Below are positions 42,494 to 51,448 of a stretch of 64,000 bases of DNA, in pieces. The stretch's first letter is position 1. Each line of letters begins with the position of its first letter. A program made the translations under genes and the position numbers. The stretch spans positions 248,001 to 312,000 of the forward strand of contig JALNYT010000001.1 of assembly GCA_023229685.1 (NCBI GenBank). The letters are read 5' to 3'. The notes beneath the pieces are model-generated. The model was not told the DNA's origin. It did no database searches and was given only the letters and a program-made list of their open reading frames with translations. The stretch comes from Sulfuritalea sp. GTDB lineage: Bacteria > Pseudomonadota > Gammaproteobacteria > Burkholderiales > Rhodocyclaceae.

Positions 42494-44116
42494 TTATGCC
42501 GTCAGAGTCGCCACATCCACTTCATCAATCTGCTGCGGGTCAAGAAACTGCTGCGCATATTTCAGGTAGACCTTTTCCTTGACGAAGACATCGAACAGGT
42601 CGGGGTCGATATGGCCGCCCTTCTTGAAATTGGCCATGATGCCCATCGCCTGCGACAGCTTCATGCCGTGTTTGTAGGGTCGGTCGCGGGCAGTCAGCGC
42701 CTCGAAGATGTCGGCGATACCCATCATCCTTGCCTGCACGGACATCTGCTCGCGGGTCAGACCCTTGGGGTAGCCCTTGCCATCCATACGTTCGTGATGC
42801 CCACCGGCGTATTCAGGCACCTTGGTCAGATGCTTCGGCCACGGCAATTGTTCCAGCATTTTGATGGTGGCGACGATGTGGTGATTGATGATGTCGCGTT
42901 CCTTGAGCGTCAGGGTGCCGCCGCGGATGGTCAGATTTACGACTTCGTCGGCGGTCAGGAACTCGGTTTCGACGCCATCGACATTGCGCCATCTGCGATG
43001 GCTGCCGATGTCGCGCACGCGCTGCAGATCAGCGTCCTTCATGGTCTCGCCACCGACATTGGTCTTGCGCAGAAACTCGCGGTCCTCGTCAAGCACGCGG
43101 ACTTCCTCCTGGCACTCCGCCCAGATCAGAGCGTCCGCCGTGACGTCGACTGCTTCGCGCAGGGCCAGCTGCTTGCGCAGGGCGTGAATCTCGGCATCAC
43201 GTTTGAGCACTTCGAAGCGGGTGTCGATCAGATCGATGCGGTCAAAGAGGGTTTGCAGCTTGGTCGCCTTGTCCACCACATGCACCGGGGTGGTGACCTT
43301 GCCGCAATCGTGCAGCAGGCCCGCGATCTTGAGTTCATAGCGATCGCGCTCATCCATCCTGAATGAGGCCAGCGGCCCCTCCTGCGTCGCGTCGGCCGCC
43401 TCGGCCAGCATCATGGTCAGGGCCGGCACGCGCTGGCAATGGCCCCCGGTATAGGGCGACTTCTCGTCGATTGCGAGGTTGATCAGGCTGATGAAGGCCT
43501 CGAAAAGTTCTTCGAGCTGGGTGATCAGCAAGCGGTTGGTGAGGGCGATGGCGGCCTGCGAGGCAAGCGATTCGGCCAGGCTTTGGTCGGCCGATGAGAA
43601 CGGGTTGACCTGATGCGTTTGCGGATCCAGGGCGTTGATGAGTTGCAACACGCCGATGATCTCGCCCTCGTGGTTCTTCATCGGCACCGTCAGAAACGAC
43701 TGCGAGCGATAGCCGGTACGCTGGTCAAAACTCCGGGTGCCGGAGAAATCAAATCCGGCCTCGGTATAGGCGTCGGCGATATTCACCGTCTTGTCGTGAA
43801 TGGCGGCATAGGCGGCCACCATTGAGTCATTGGCTTCGCCCTTGTCGTTGGCCAGCGGCAAATTCGGGAAGTTGATGGCGTGGCCGGTGGTGCCGCCCAT
43901 CGCGATGTGCAGCGAGTCGGTGCGCATGATCTCGAAGCGCAGCGCCTTGCCGTCCTCCGTCATGCGATACAGCGTTCCGCCATCGGCATGGGTAATTGTC
44001 TTGGCCGCAACCAGGATGGTCTCGAGTAGCCGGTTGATGTCGCGCTCCTTGGAGAGCGCGACACCGATGGAATTGAGTTGCTCGAGACGGCGAAACAAAC
44101 CGTTGGTGCTATCCAT
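42494..44116 (-). CDS. GAF / HD-GYP cyclic-di-GMP phosphodiesterase
   Basis: 540-residue soluble protein. An N-terminal GAF domain (about 10-195) is followed by an HD-GYP domain with HDCGK near residue 266 and the GYP signature HHERMDGKGYP near 437. The metal ligands of this class are present, so cyclic-di-GMP breakdown is expected. A charged helical insert of about 90 residues (290-380) interrupts the HD-GYP part. Last gene of the eight-gene operon, nine bases after the PilB/GspE-like gene, whose GAF domain is similar in sequence (TGYRSQSFLTVPM here, TGYRTKQMLVAPI there). Both may read the same small ligand. Confidence 0.9.
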   Translation of the reverse strand: MDSTNGLFRRLEQLNSIGVALSKERDINRLLETILVAAKTITHADGGTLYRMTEDGKALRFEIMRTDSLHIAMGGTTGHAINFPNLPLANDKGEANDSMVAAYAAIHDKTVNIADAYTEAGFDFSGTRSFDQRTGYRSQSFLTVPMKNHEGEIIGVLQLINALDPQTHQVNPFSSADQSLAESLASQAAIALTNRLLITQLEELFEAFISLINLAIDEKSPYTGGHCQRVPALTMMLAEAADATQEGPLASFRMDERDRYELKIAGLLHDCGKVTTPVHVVDKATKLQTLFDRIDLIDTRFEVLKRDAEIHALRKQLALREAVDVTADALIWAECQEEVRVLDEDREFLRKTNVGGETMKDADLQRVRDIGSHRRWRNVDGVETEFLTADEVVNLTIRGGTLTLKERDIINHHIVATIKMLEQLPWPKHLTKVPEYAGGHHERMDGKGYPKGLTREQMSVQARMMGIADIFEALTARDRPYKHGMKLSQAMGIMANFKKGGHIDPDLFDVFVKEKVYLKYAQQFLDPQQIDEVDVATLTA

Positions 44117-44125
44117 GCCGATTCC

Positions 44126-46495
44126 TTACTTGATGCAGACAGCCCGTACCTGCTTGAGATCGGTCACCCCTTGCAAGGCCTTCTCCAGACCATCCATCTT
44201 CAGGGTCAACATGCCATCCGCGAGCGCCTGGGCGAACAACTGTACAACGCGGGCGTGCTCCTGGATCAGCTTCTTCAGCGGCTCGGTGCCTATCATCAGT
44301 TCATGCAAACCGACACGCCCCTTGTAACCACTGCCACCACAGATGTCGCAACCTTTGGCCCGGGTGAAAACAAAGTGACCATCCTTGCCGTAATCCTTGA
44401 GCAGGCGCGCCTCCGTCGCAGCGTAGGCAGCCTTCATGTCTTTCAGGAAGAGCTCGGTATTCTCCAGTTCGCTGCAATACTCTTTCATGAACAACCTGAC
44501 TTCATCGGCGTCGGGCGTATAGCTCTCCTTGCATTTGCACAGCCGCTTGGCCAGACGCTGGGCAAGAATGCCGAGCAGGGCATCGGAGAAGTTGAAGGGG
44601 TCCATGCCCATGTCGAGCAGGCGAATGATGGATTCGGGTGCGCTGTTGGTGTGCAGGGTGGCGAACACCAGGTGGCCGGTAAGCGATGCCTCGATGCCGA
44701 TGCCGGTGGTCTCGGCATCGCGCATTTCGCCGACCATGATGATGTCCGGATCGGCGCGCAGAAAGGCCTTCATCACCATCGGAAAGTCCATCACCTTCTT
44801 GTTGACCTGAACCTGGCGCAGGCCTTTCTGGGTAATTTCCACCGGATCTTCGGCAGTCCAGATCTTGGTATCCACCGTGTTGAGATACCCCAGCACGGAG
44901 TGCAGCGTAGTGGTCTTGCCGGAACCGGTCGGACCGCAGACAAAGAACAGTCCGTAAGGCTTGGCGATGGTCGCCTTGAGCTTGGTCAGATTGGTCGGCA
45001 GCACGCCCAGCTTGTCCAGCGGGATCGGCTCGCCGCCGGCCAGGATACGCATCACGACGTCTTCGACACCGCCGCTGGTGGGAATCGTCGCCACCCGCAG
45101 TTCGATATCCAGCGGACCGTATTTCTTGAACTTGATCTTGCCGTCCTGCGGCTTGCGACGCTCGGCAATGTCCAGATCGCACATGATCTTGAGGCGCGCC
45201 ACCATCGCATTGCGATAGCTGGCCGGCACCTCGATGTATTTTGTCAGTGAGCCATCCTTGCGCAAGCGGACCAACACCTTGTCTTTCCCAATGCCTGGCT
45301 CGATGTGAATATCCGAGGCGCCCATCTGATAGGCATCGATGATGATCTTGTTGACCAGTTTGACCAGTTCGTTGTCGGCCGCCGCGGAGATGTCGTCGGT
45401 GGCACCTTCACCTTCCTCTTCCTGATCGAGGGTCGACAGCAGGTCGCCAACAGAGCTGTCATCCGTATAGCCGGGAACGCCGGAAGCGCCGAACAACTGA
45501 TCGAGCGTCTGCCCAAACTCGTGGCCGGTGGTGACCCGATAGGCAATCTTGGCCCGCGGGAAGACATTGTTGACGACACGCGAGCCCTTGACCTGCTCGG
45601 GGTCCATGCAGACCACCATGACGCCTTCAGGTCCCTCCTCGACGGGAGCCCATTTCGCCTGTTCCAAAAAGTCCCGCTTGAGGTTCTTCAGCAGATCGAT
45701 GGGCTTGATCCGGTCGGGCCTGAACGGCTCGTACGGCACACTGAAGAACTTGCCCAAGGCACCGCCCAGAGCCTGATGCTTGACCTGAAACTCGTTGACC
45801 AGAACTTCTTCGATATCGAGGTTCTTCCGCCGCGCAGTACGCGTTGCCAGTTCCAGTTCCTGCGCCGAAATGACGGCATCGGAGACCAGGTGGTCGTACT
45901 TTGTCTTGACGGCTTGGGCCGGCTTGCTGCGCTGGTTGAAGGCGATCGCCATCGTCTCGCACAGCCCCTTGACACCTTCCTGCGCAACAGCGGTAAAGGG
46001 AGTTCCGGCCTTGTTGTTGATGATCTGGACCACGCCGAGCAACTCGCTGCTCTGCGCATCGACAATCGGCGCCACCAGCATCTGCTTGGTGCGATAGCCA
46101 GTCCGCTTATCAACTTCCTGCAGAAAGCGCAGCGAGGGATTGATCGCCTTGAGTTCCCCATCGTCATAGACGTCGCGGATATTCACGGTCTTCTTGGCCA
46201 GCGCGACATGGCCGGCAATACTCTGGTCGGCGATCGGAAGGCGCAGATCCTTAAAAGAATTCAGGCCGGTCTTGATCTTGGAAACGATGGACGCCTTGTC
46301 GTCACCGACGGAATAGATCGTCAGGCGATCGGCATTGAACAAGCTGCAGATGTCACTGGACAGTTCCAACATGATTTCGTCGATGTTGGAGGTAGCATGA
46401 ATCTTGTTGGTGACAACCTGAAGGTTCTTGAAGAAGGTAAGGCGGCTGTCCACATCGGACGCGGCCTCTCCGGGCGCAGCAGGAACGGCACTCAT
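44126..46495 (-). CDS. GAF-domain type II secretion / type IV pilus ATPase (GspE/PilB-like)
   Basis: 789 residues, longer than PilB (about 570) because of an N-terminal GAF domain (about 20-185). A GspE-N/MshEN-like region follows (215-350, VLVNEFQVKHQALGGALGKFF), and it may bind c-di-GMP, though the motif is not perfect. The ATPase has Walker A GPTGSGKTTT near 522, the Asp/His boxes GEMRDAETTGIGIEA and HLVFATLHTN near 583-610, and a zinc site with CKCK near 652 and CDICGG near 714. It should drive pilus extension or secretion as a hexamer. It overlaps the cNMP-rhodanese gene by four bases. No pilC or pilT gene is present, so this is probably an accessory, signal-gated motor. Confidence 0.88.
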   Translation of the reverse strand: MSAVPAAPGEAASDVDSRLTFFKNLQVVTNKIHATSNIDEIMLELSSDICSLFNADRLTIYSVGDDKASIVSKIKTGLNSFKDLRLPIADQSIAGHVALAKKTVNIRDVYDDGELKAINPSLRFLQEVDKRTGYRTKQMLVAPIVDAQSSELLGVVQIINNKAGTPFTAVAQEGVKGLCETMAIAFNQRSKPAQAVKTKYDHLVSDAVISAQELELATRTARRKNLDIEEVLVNEFQVKHQALGGALGKFFSVPYEPFRPDRIKPIDLLKNLKRDFLEQAKWAPVEEGPEGVMVVCMDPEQVKGSRVVNNVFPRAKIAYRVTTGHEFGQTLDQLFGASGVPGYTDDSSVGDLLSTLDQEEEGEGATDDISAAADNELVKLVNKIIIDAYQMGASDIHIEPGIGKDKVLVRLRKDGSLTKYIEVPASYRNAMVARLKIMCDLDIAERRKPQDGKIKFKKYGPLDIELRVATIPTSGGVEDVVMRILAGGEPIPLDKLGVLPTNLTKLKATIAKPYGLFFVCGPTGSGKTTTLHSVLGYLNTVDTKIWTAEDPVEITQKGLRQVQVNKKVMDFPMVMKAFLRADPDIIMVGEMRDAETTGIGIEASLTGHLVFATLHTNSAPESIIRLLDMGMDPFNFSDALLGILAQRLAKRLCKCKESYTPDADEVRLFMKEYCSELENTELFLKDMKAAYAATEARLLKDYGKDGHFVFTRAKGCDICGGSGYKGRVGLHELMIGTEPLKKLIQEHARVVQLFAQALADGMLTLKMDGLEKALQGVTDLKQVRAVCIK

Positions 46496-47559
46496 TCGAC
46501 TGACTCCATGGCACCAGCACGCGCCCTCATGCCGCCATCAAGCAGGGCCGCATGAAGTCCACGCTGGGAAAGCAAAAATGCGGCAGCGGAACTGCGACGT
46601 CCCGTCTGGCAATAGACAATGTATTCCTTTGTCGGATCGAGCGCCGCCGAAGCCTGGCGAATGTCGTTGAGCGGGATGTTGATGGCACCCGGATAGCCGT
46701 CGCTCTGATACTCGGCGGGGAAACGCACATCAATCCATATCGCTCCGGCGGCAACTTTCCGTGCCGCCTCTTCGCCATTCACTTTCAGCAGCAGAGGTGC
46801 GAGCAGCAGCTGGTTGAAGTCCTCCTTCGACAAGCGCAGCAGCATGCCGTCCGTAGTCATCGTCACGGTTGCATTGCGTACCGTCTCGGCCACCAGGGCC
46901 TCTTCGCCGAAGGCATTGCCTTCCTTGAGCTCTGCCAACTGCACGGGAGATCCGGCGACCAGTCGGGACACCTTGCAGCGCCCGCTCTCGATCAGGTAGT
47001 AGTAATCGCCGGGGTCGCCCTGCTTGATTATGATCTGGCCACGCTTGGCGGGAACGCGCCTGAACTTGTCGAGAAGCGTCTGAATATTGGCCGGAGGCAG
47101 CGCGGCAAACGCGCCAACCGTAAGATTGTCCAAGGCAAACATGCCTGACATCATGCGCCAGTCGGTCTTATCAGCGCTGTCCTGCGCAATCTCGCTGGGG
47201 GTGGCCAGCTGATTCCAGGTCACCACGATGTCCAGAGTGTCCTCCTGCAGACTGAGCAGTTCGACGTCCGTGATGGCCTTGCTCCTCCGCGGGATTTTTC
47301 CTCCCCGCGCCACGGGAACTGCCGCAAGATCGTGACCACCCACCAGAACGCGCGAAGCGCCATCCGGCATCTTCACCAGAAGCTGCCCCCGCACCAGATA
47401 GACCACCTGACCCGTCCAGTGGGTGTCGCGAAACGGATCGGCATCGCGTGTGAAAGCATGCGTGCGACAGAGCGGCAGCAAGTCACGCAGACCATCGCTG
47501 CCCAGTGCCATCAGAGGGTGCAGACGTGCCAGCAGGTCAATGCTCACCGGTTCAGCCAT
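46492..47559 (-). CDS. Cyclic nucleotide-binding domain protein fused to rhodanese
   Basis: 355 residues with two regulatory-type beta-roll domains and a C-terminal rhodanese. The first (about 15-110) is degenerate. The second (about 150-265) keeps the phosphate-binding cassette FGEEALVAETVRNATV with its arginine, so it probably binds cAMP. The rhodanese (about 270-345) has the active loop CQTGRRS with catalytic cysteine. It lacks a DNA-binding domain, so it is not a CRP regulator. Placed between a cyclic-nucleotide phosphodiesterase and a pilus ATPase it could pass a cAMP signal to the motor. The sulfurtransferase activity has no obvious substrate. Confidence 0.85.
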   Translation of the reverse strand: MAEPVSIDLLARLHPLMALGSDGLRDLLPLCRTHAFTRDADPFRDTHWTGQVVYLVRGQLLVKMPDGASRVLVGGHDLAAVPVARGGKIPRRSKAITDVELLSLQEDTLDIVVTWNQLATPSEIAQDSADKTDWRMMSGMFALDNLTVGAFAALPPANIQTLLDKFRRVPAKRGQIIIKQGDPGDYYYLIESGRCKVSRLVAGSPVQLAELKEGNAFGEEALVAETVRNATVTMTTDGMLLRLSKEDFNQLLLAPLLLKVNGEEAARKVAAGAIWIDVRFPAEYQSDGYPGAINIPLNDIRQASAALDPTKEYIVYCQTGRRSSAAAFLLSQRGLHAALLDGGMRARAGAMESVE

Positions 47560-47561
47560 GA

Positions 47562-48332
47562 TCAGATTTCGAACAGTTGATTGTTCTGCAGCATGCTGGG
47601 ACGGAATTCACTACCAATGCGGTCTTCGATCTCCTGCATGGTCAATTCGATTTGGCCTGGTTTCAGATGGGTGATAAAAATCTCGGCATCCCTCTGCAGA
47701 TTTGCCAGTTCTTCGAGCAGCATGCTCGGACACAAATGCAGAGACGCCTCGGCCAAGAACCTTTCCCGATCGGAGAAAGCGCACTCGACGATCAGGTAGC
47801 GCAAATTGCGCATCAGGTTGACCTGCTTCCACAAGTCCGGACAAGGCCCGGTGTCGCCGGTAAAGACCAGACTGGCATGCCCCGAATCAAGCTGATAACC
47901 CACTGCGGGCACGGTATGGTTCGCCGGCAGAGGAACCACTCTGCGGCCATCGAGATCCACCGCCTCACCGACGCGTATCGCAGAAAACCTGAGAAAGGGC
48001 TTCTCCGCCGTCGGTATTTCGCTGAAGTCAGGCCAGATGGCCCAGTTGAAGATGTGGGCGCGGATGATCTCGAGCGTCGCCTCGGTAGCATGCACGATCA
48101 GCGGACGGTTGCGCATATCACCCACCGTGTCCACCATAAACGGCAGGCAGGCCAGATGGTCCAGATGCGAGTGGGTAACGAAGACGTGATCAATCTGGGC
48201 GAGTTCAGCGATCGCCAGATCGCCGACTCCCGTTCCAGCGTCGATCAGAATGTCGTTGTCGACCAGAAGCGACGTCGTACGCAGATGTCGCCCGCCGATT
48301 CCGCCGCTACAACCGAGGATGCGTACCTTCAT
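47562..48332 (-). CDS. MBL-fold 3',5'-cyclic-nucleotide phosphodiesterase-like protein
   Basis: 256-residue metallo-beta-lactamase fold hydrolase. The zinc motif is THSHLDH near residue 53 with an ANHTVP histidine, FTGDTG and THLKPGQ further on. The layout matches class II cyclic-AMP phosphodiesterases (PDE1/CpdP) better than tRNase Z or glyoxalase types. It sits five bases after the adenylate cyclase and two before the cNMP-binding protein, so degradation of the cyclase product is the natural inference. Confidence 0.82.
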   Translation of the reverse strand: MKVRILGCSGGIGGRHLRTTSLLVDNDILIDAGTGVGDLAIAELAQIDHVFVTHSHLDHLACLPFMVDTVGDMRNRPLIVHATEATLEIIRAHIFNWAIWPDFSEIPTAEKPFLRFSAIRVGEAVDLDGRRVVPLPANHTVPAVGYQLDSGHASLVFTGDTGPCPDLWKQVNLMRNLRYLIVECAFSDRERFLAEASLHLCPSMLLEELANLQRDAEIFITHLKPGQIELTMQEIEDRIGSEFRPSMLQNNQLFEI

Positions 48333-48337
48333 TATCT

Positions 48338-50563
48338 CTACTTCGTCTCAAAAATGGTGACGCCATCCCAGCTCTCTCCGGGCGGCTCTTTGCGCAGGTG
48401 TTCAACGCGTTTGACGTACAGATCGTAGAGGTAACGCGGCTTCATGCGCTGCAGATTCATTAGTGTCACTTCCGCCTTGTCCCAGTCCTGCGCGCGGTAG
48501 GCACGCAAGGCCTGATTCCAGAGCTTGATCTCTTCCATGTCCTCCGCCGCGACCTTGCCCTCCTCGCCGATCGGCTCATAAATGCCGACGGGATCCTCCT
48601 TGCCCTTGACGCGCACGCGGTCCAACTCGCGGAAGACAAATTCCTTCTTCAGCAGTTCGCGCGTGCTTTCGCCGACGATCATGCCAACCCCGTACTGCTT
48701 GGTGATGCCCTCAAGGCGGGAGCCGAGGTTCACTGCATCGCCCATCACCGTGTATGACTGGCGCACTGAAGATCCCATGTCGCCGACCGTCATCGGGCCG
48801 GTATTCACGCCGACGCCGATCTTGAGCGCCGGCCAGCCGCGCGCAGCCAGACCCTTGTTCAACTCGTGCAGCGCAACATGCATTTCCAACCCGGTAAGCA
48901 CCGCATTCCTGGCATGTTCGGGATCATCGACCGGCGCACCCCAGAACGCCATGATCGCATCGCCGATGTATTTGTCCAGCGTACCACGATGCTTGCGCAC
49001 GATCAGGGTCATGGCGCCAAGATACTCGTTCATCAGGGTTGCCAACTCGTTCGGCTCCAAGCCTTCGGAAATCGTGGTGAATCCGCGTATATCGGAAAAC
49101 AGCACGGTGAGTTCGGCCTTGCGCCCGGCCATGCTGTAGTGCTCCGGGTCGCGACTCATTTCCTCAACCAGTTCCGGCGGCACATACTGGCCGAACAGCC
49201 CGGTCAACTGGCGCTTGGTTCGCGACTCGACAAAGTAACCCCACGACATGTTCATCGCATAGAGGAGCACGATTGCGATCATGCCATTGGCCAGCGGCAG
49301 AACGACATTGGAAACATGCCAGAAGCTGAAATTCACGCTGAGGAGCAGCAGCAGCACAATGACGCCGACTACCGTCGCGCGCAACGGCGACAGCATCGGC
49401 AGCAGGAATGCCATCACCGCGCCGGCTATCAGCACCAAAAGCACATCGGCACCGAGAATGTAGGGGGGCTTGTGCTTGACCATGCCATCCAGCATGCCCG
49501 CGATCAGATTGGCGTGTATCTCGACCCCCGGATAGGCAGCCCCCACGGGCGTGGCCCGCAAGTCCATGAGCCCGGGCGCGGTGGTGCCGACCACGATCAC
49601 GCGCCCGGCGAGCTTTTCCTTGGGAACCCGATCGTTGAGCACATCGGTAATCGAGACATAGGAAAAGCTTCCCTGGTAGCCGCGATAGGGAATCAGCGTC
49701 GCCGCGTTTTCGTCCACCGGGATGCGCATCACGCCGCCGTCAGCCCCCTTCAGGTCCAGCCACTCCATACCCGCGTAAGACCCCGGCGAATTTTCCGGAT
49801 AGCCAGGAATAATCGGCGGATTACCGAGCAGATTGCGCACCATCGCCAGGGAAAGCGATTCGTAATACTGCCCTTTGTATTCGACCAGCAACGGCACTCT
49901 CCGCGAAGTACCGTCGATGTCCACCAGCGGATTGAAATGGCCGCCGCCCGCCGCCGCCTTCTGGAATTCGGGCAGGTTGCCACCATGGCTGACCCATTGC
50001 GTAAAGGCGACATTGCGGCCATTGAAGGTGCCGGCAGGGAACACCGGTTCTGGCGCCGCGCCGGAACTTACACCACCTTCCTTGCTGGAAAAGTAATAGC
50101 CAAGAATGACGGGGCGATTTTTCAGCGCTGCCGCGAAGCGCGCATCGTTATCAAGCTGCGGCCGCAACTCGCGCAGTGTCGATTGAAAGCCCGCCACATC
50201 CTTCAGTTCCTTTTTCGCCAGGGACTCCAGCGACTTGAGGCCGGAACTCTCGTCGGGCTCGGCGAAAACCACGTCGAAACCGACCAACTTGACTCCGTAC
50301 TGATCAAACAGCTTGTTCATCAAGGTCGCCAACTTGTCGCGGCCCCACGGCCAGCGCCCCTGTTCCGCCAGCGACTTTTCGTCGATGTCGAGAATCACCA
50401 CGCGCGGATCGATGCCTTGCGGCATGGTCAAGCGCACCTTCGCATCGTAGATGAGGGCGTCCAGATGATTGATGAACGGAATCTGGTAAATGCGCGCTGA
50501 ATGGCCGAGCAGAACCAGAAGAATCAGCAGTCCAAGTCCGTAGCGGGGAAGATACTGTTTCAA
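48338..50563 (-). CDS. CHASE2-domain adenylate cyclase
   Basis: 741-residue inner-membrane sensor cyclase. After the first helix (residues 10-25) comes a periplasmic CHASE2 domain to about 345 (VVILDIDEKSLAEQGRWPW, LVGFDVVFAEPD), three helices at about 360-440 and a class III cyclase domain from about 480. Catalytic features: FSDIRGFT and KYIGDAIMAFWG with metal aspartates, lysine of TLDKYIGD, aspartate of VMGDAVN and the LGSRLE arginine, pointing to cAMP. A C-terminal helix of about 70 residues follows. It shares the CHASE2 sensor type with the kinase three genes upstream, so both outputs may react to the same periplasmic cue. Confidence 0.92.
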   Translation of the reverse strand: MKQYLPRYGLGLLILLVLLGHSARIYQIPFINHLDALIYDAKVRLTMPQGIDPRVVILDIDEKSLAEQGRWPWGRDKLATLMNKLFDQYGVKLVGFDVVFAEPDESSGLKSLESLAKKELKDVAGFQSTLRELRPQLDNDARFAAALKNRPVILGYYFSSKEGGVSSGAAPEPVFPAGTFNGRNVAFTQWVSHGGNLPEFQKAAAGGGHFNPLVDIDGTSRRVPLLVEYKGQYYESLSLAMVRNLLGNPPIIPGYPENSPGSYAGMEWLDLKGADGGVMRIPVDENAATLIPYRGYQGSFSYVSITDVLNDRVPKEKLAGRVIVVGTTAPGLMDLRATPVGAAYPGVEIHANLIAGMLDGMVKHKPPYILGADVLLVLIAGAVMAFLLPMLSPLRATVVGVIVLLLLLSVNFSFWHVSNVVLPLANGMIAIVLLYAMNMSWGYFVESRTKRQLTGLFGQYVPPELVEEMSRDPEHYSMAGRKAELTVLFSDIRGFTTISEGLEPNELATLMNEYLGAMTLIVRKHRGTLDKYIGDAIMAFWGAPVDDPEHARNAVLTGLEMHVALHELNKGLAARGWPALKIGVGVNTGPMTVGDMGSSVRQSYTVMGDAVNLGSRLEGITKQYGVGMIVGESTRELLKKEFVFRELDRVRVKGKEDPVGIYEPIGEEGKVAAEDMEEIKLWNQALRAYRAQDWDKAEVTLMNLQRMKPRYLYDLYVKRVEHLRKEPPGESWDGVTIFETK

Positions 50564-50594
50564 TACAGCTCCTGGGGTCGCAGCACTTTCCGGT

Positions 50595-51416
50595 TCAGCT
50601 CTTCAGGAAGAATTCCATCTTGATCCCCGCCAGTTCGATCACGTCATGGTCAGCGAGTAGCTGCGCCTGGGTGGTGAGCGCCTTGCCGTTCACCACCGGG
50701 AAGGTGGCGCCTTCAACATGGGTGAGGAAGTAGCCGTGCGGCCGACGCGCAATGACCGCCACCTGGACCCCGGGTTTGCCCAGCGTGGTCAGCGTCTTGG
50801 TCAACTCCATCTCCTTGCCGGCATTACCGCCGGAAAGCAGCTGGATCGCTCCCAACGGAATCGCGGGAGACGCTGCTGCTGGTGCTGGCGCGGCGGAAGG
50901 TGGCGGCGCAGCCATACCCGGGGAGGTTAAAGCATGAGCCGCGGCGGCAGGAGCAGGAGCGGGAGCGGGAGTAGAAGCGGGCGCGGGAGTAGAAGCAGGC
51001 GCGGGAGTAGGAGCAGAAGCAGGAGCCGGAGCAGCGGCAGGCGCGGCGGCCGGCTGGGCGGGAGGCTTCTGCGCGCCAGGACGCAGAATCATGGTCTTCT
51101 CGAAGTCGGCGTTCGATGTCTGCTGCGGAACCTCGCTGACATACTTCAGACGGTATTTGCCGAGTTCGATGGTATCGCCGTTCACCAGGAAGTGCTTCTT
51201 GACCGACTGGCCATTGACGAAGGTGCCGTTGGTGCTGCCCATGTCTTCCAGGAAGGAATCATTGAGGATCGTGATCACCACCGCGTGCTCACCGGAAATC
51301 GCCAGGTTGTCGATCTGGATGTCATTATGCGGCTTGCGACCGATCGTGGTGCGCTCCTTGGTCAAGGGAATTTCCTTGAGCATCGTGGTTTCCATGCTGA
51401 GTATGAGCTTAGCCAT
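50595..51416 (-). CDS. FHA-domain protein with Ala/Pro-rich linker
   Basis: 273 residues. FHA domain 1 (about 5-92) has the phosphothreonine-binding set: GRKPHND, SGEHAV and GSTNGTFVNG. A linker of Ala/Pro/Thr/Ser repeats (about 112-185) leads to a second FHA-like domain (about 190-272) that has lost the Ser-x-x-His set. Expected to dock on threonines phosphorylated by the neighbouring kinase and to be reset by the phosphatase. The linker codes for an 18-bp repeated unit. Start at 51416, 32 bases after the phosphatase gene. Confidence 0.88.
   Translation of the reverse strand: MAKLILSMETTMLKEIPLTKERTTIGRKPHNDIQIDNLAISGEHAVVITILNDSFLEDMGSTNGTFVNGQSVKKHFLVNGDTIELGKYRLKYVSEVPQQTSNADFEKTMILRPGAQKPPAQPAAAPAAAPAPASAPTPAPASTPAPASTPAPAPAPAAAAHALTSPGMAAPPPSAAPAPAAASPAIPLGAIQLLSGGNAGKEMELTKTLTTLGKPGVQVAVIARRPHGYFLTHVEGATFPVVNGKALTTQAQLLADHDVIELAGIKMEFFLKS
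50967..51020 (-). repeat. Three 18-bp in-frame repeats in the FHA linker
   Basis: Units beginning GGGAGTAGAAGC on the plus strand start at 50967, 50985 and 51003. On the gene strand they code Ala/Pro/Ser-Thr hexapeptides. Such units can change length by slippage without shifting the frame. Confidence 0.8.
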
Positions 51417-51448
51417 TGTTTTTGTCCTTCAGGTCACTGAGCGGTACA

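Noticed and set aside
48866..50500. 544-codon plus-strand frame opposite the CHASE2 cyclase
   Set aside because: Antisense of a clear CHASE2-cyclase gene; composition (very His/Arg/Gln rich) is typical of a shadow frame.
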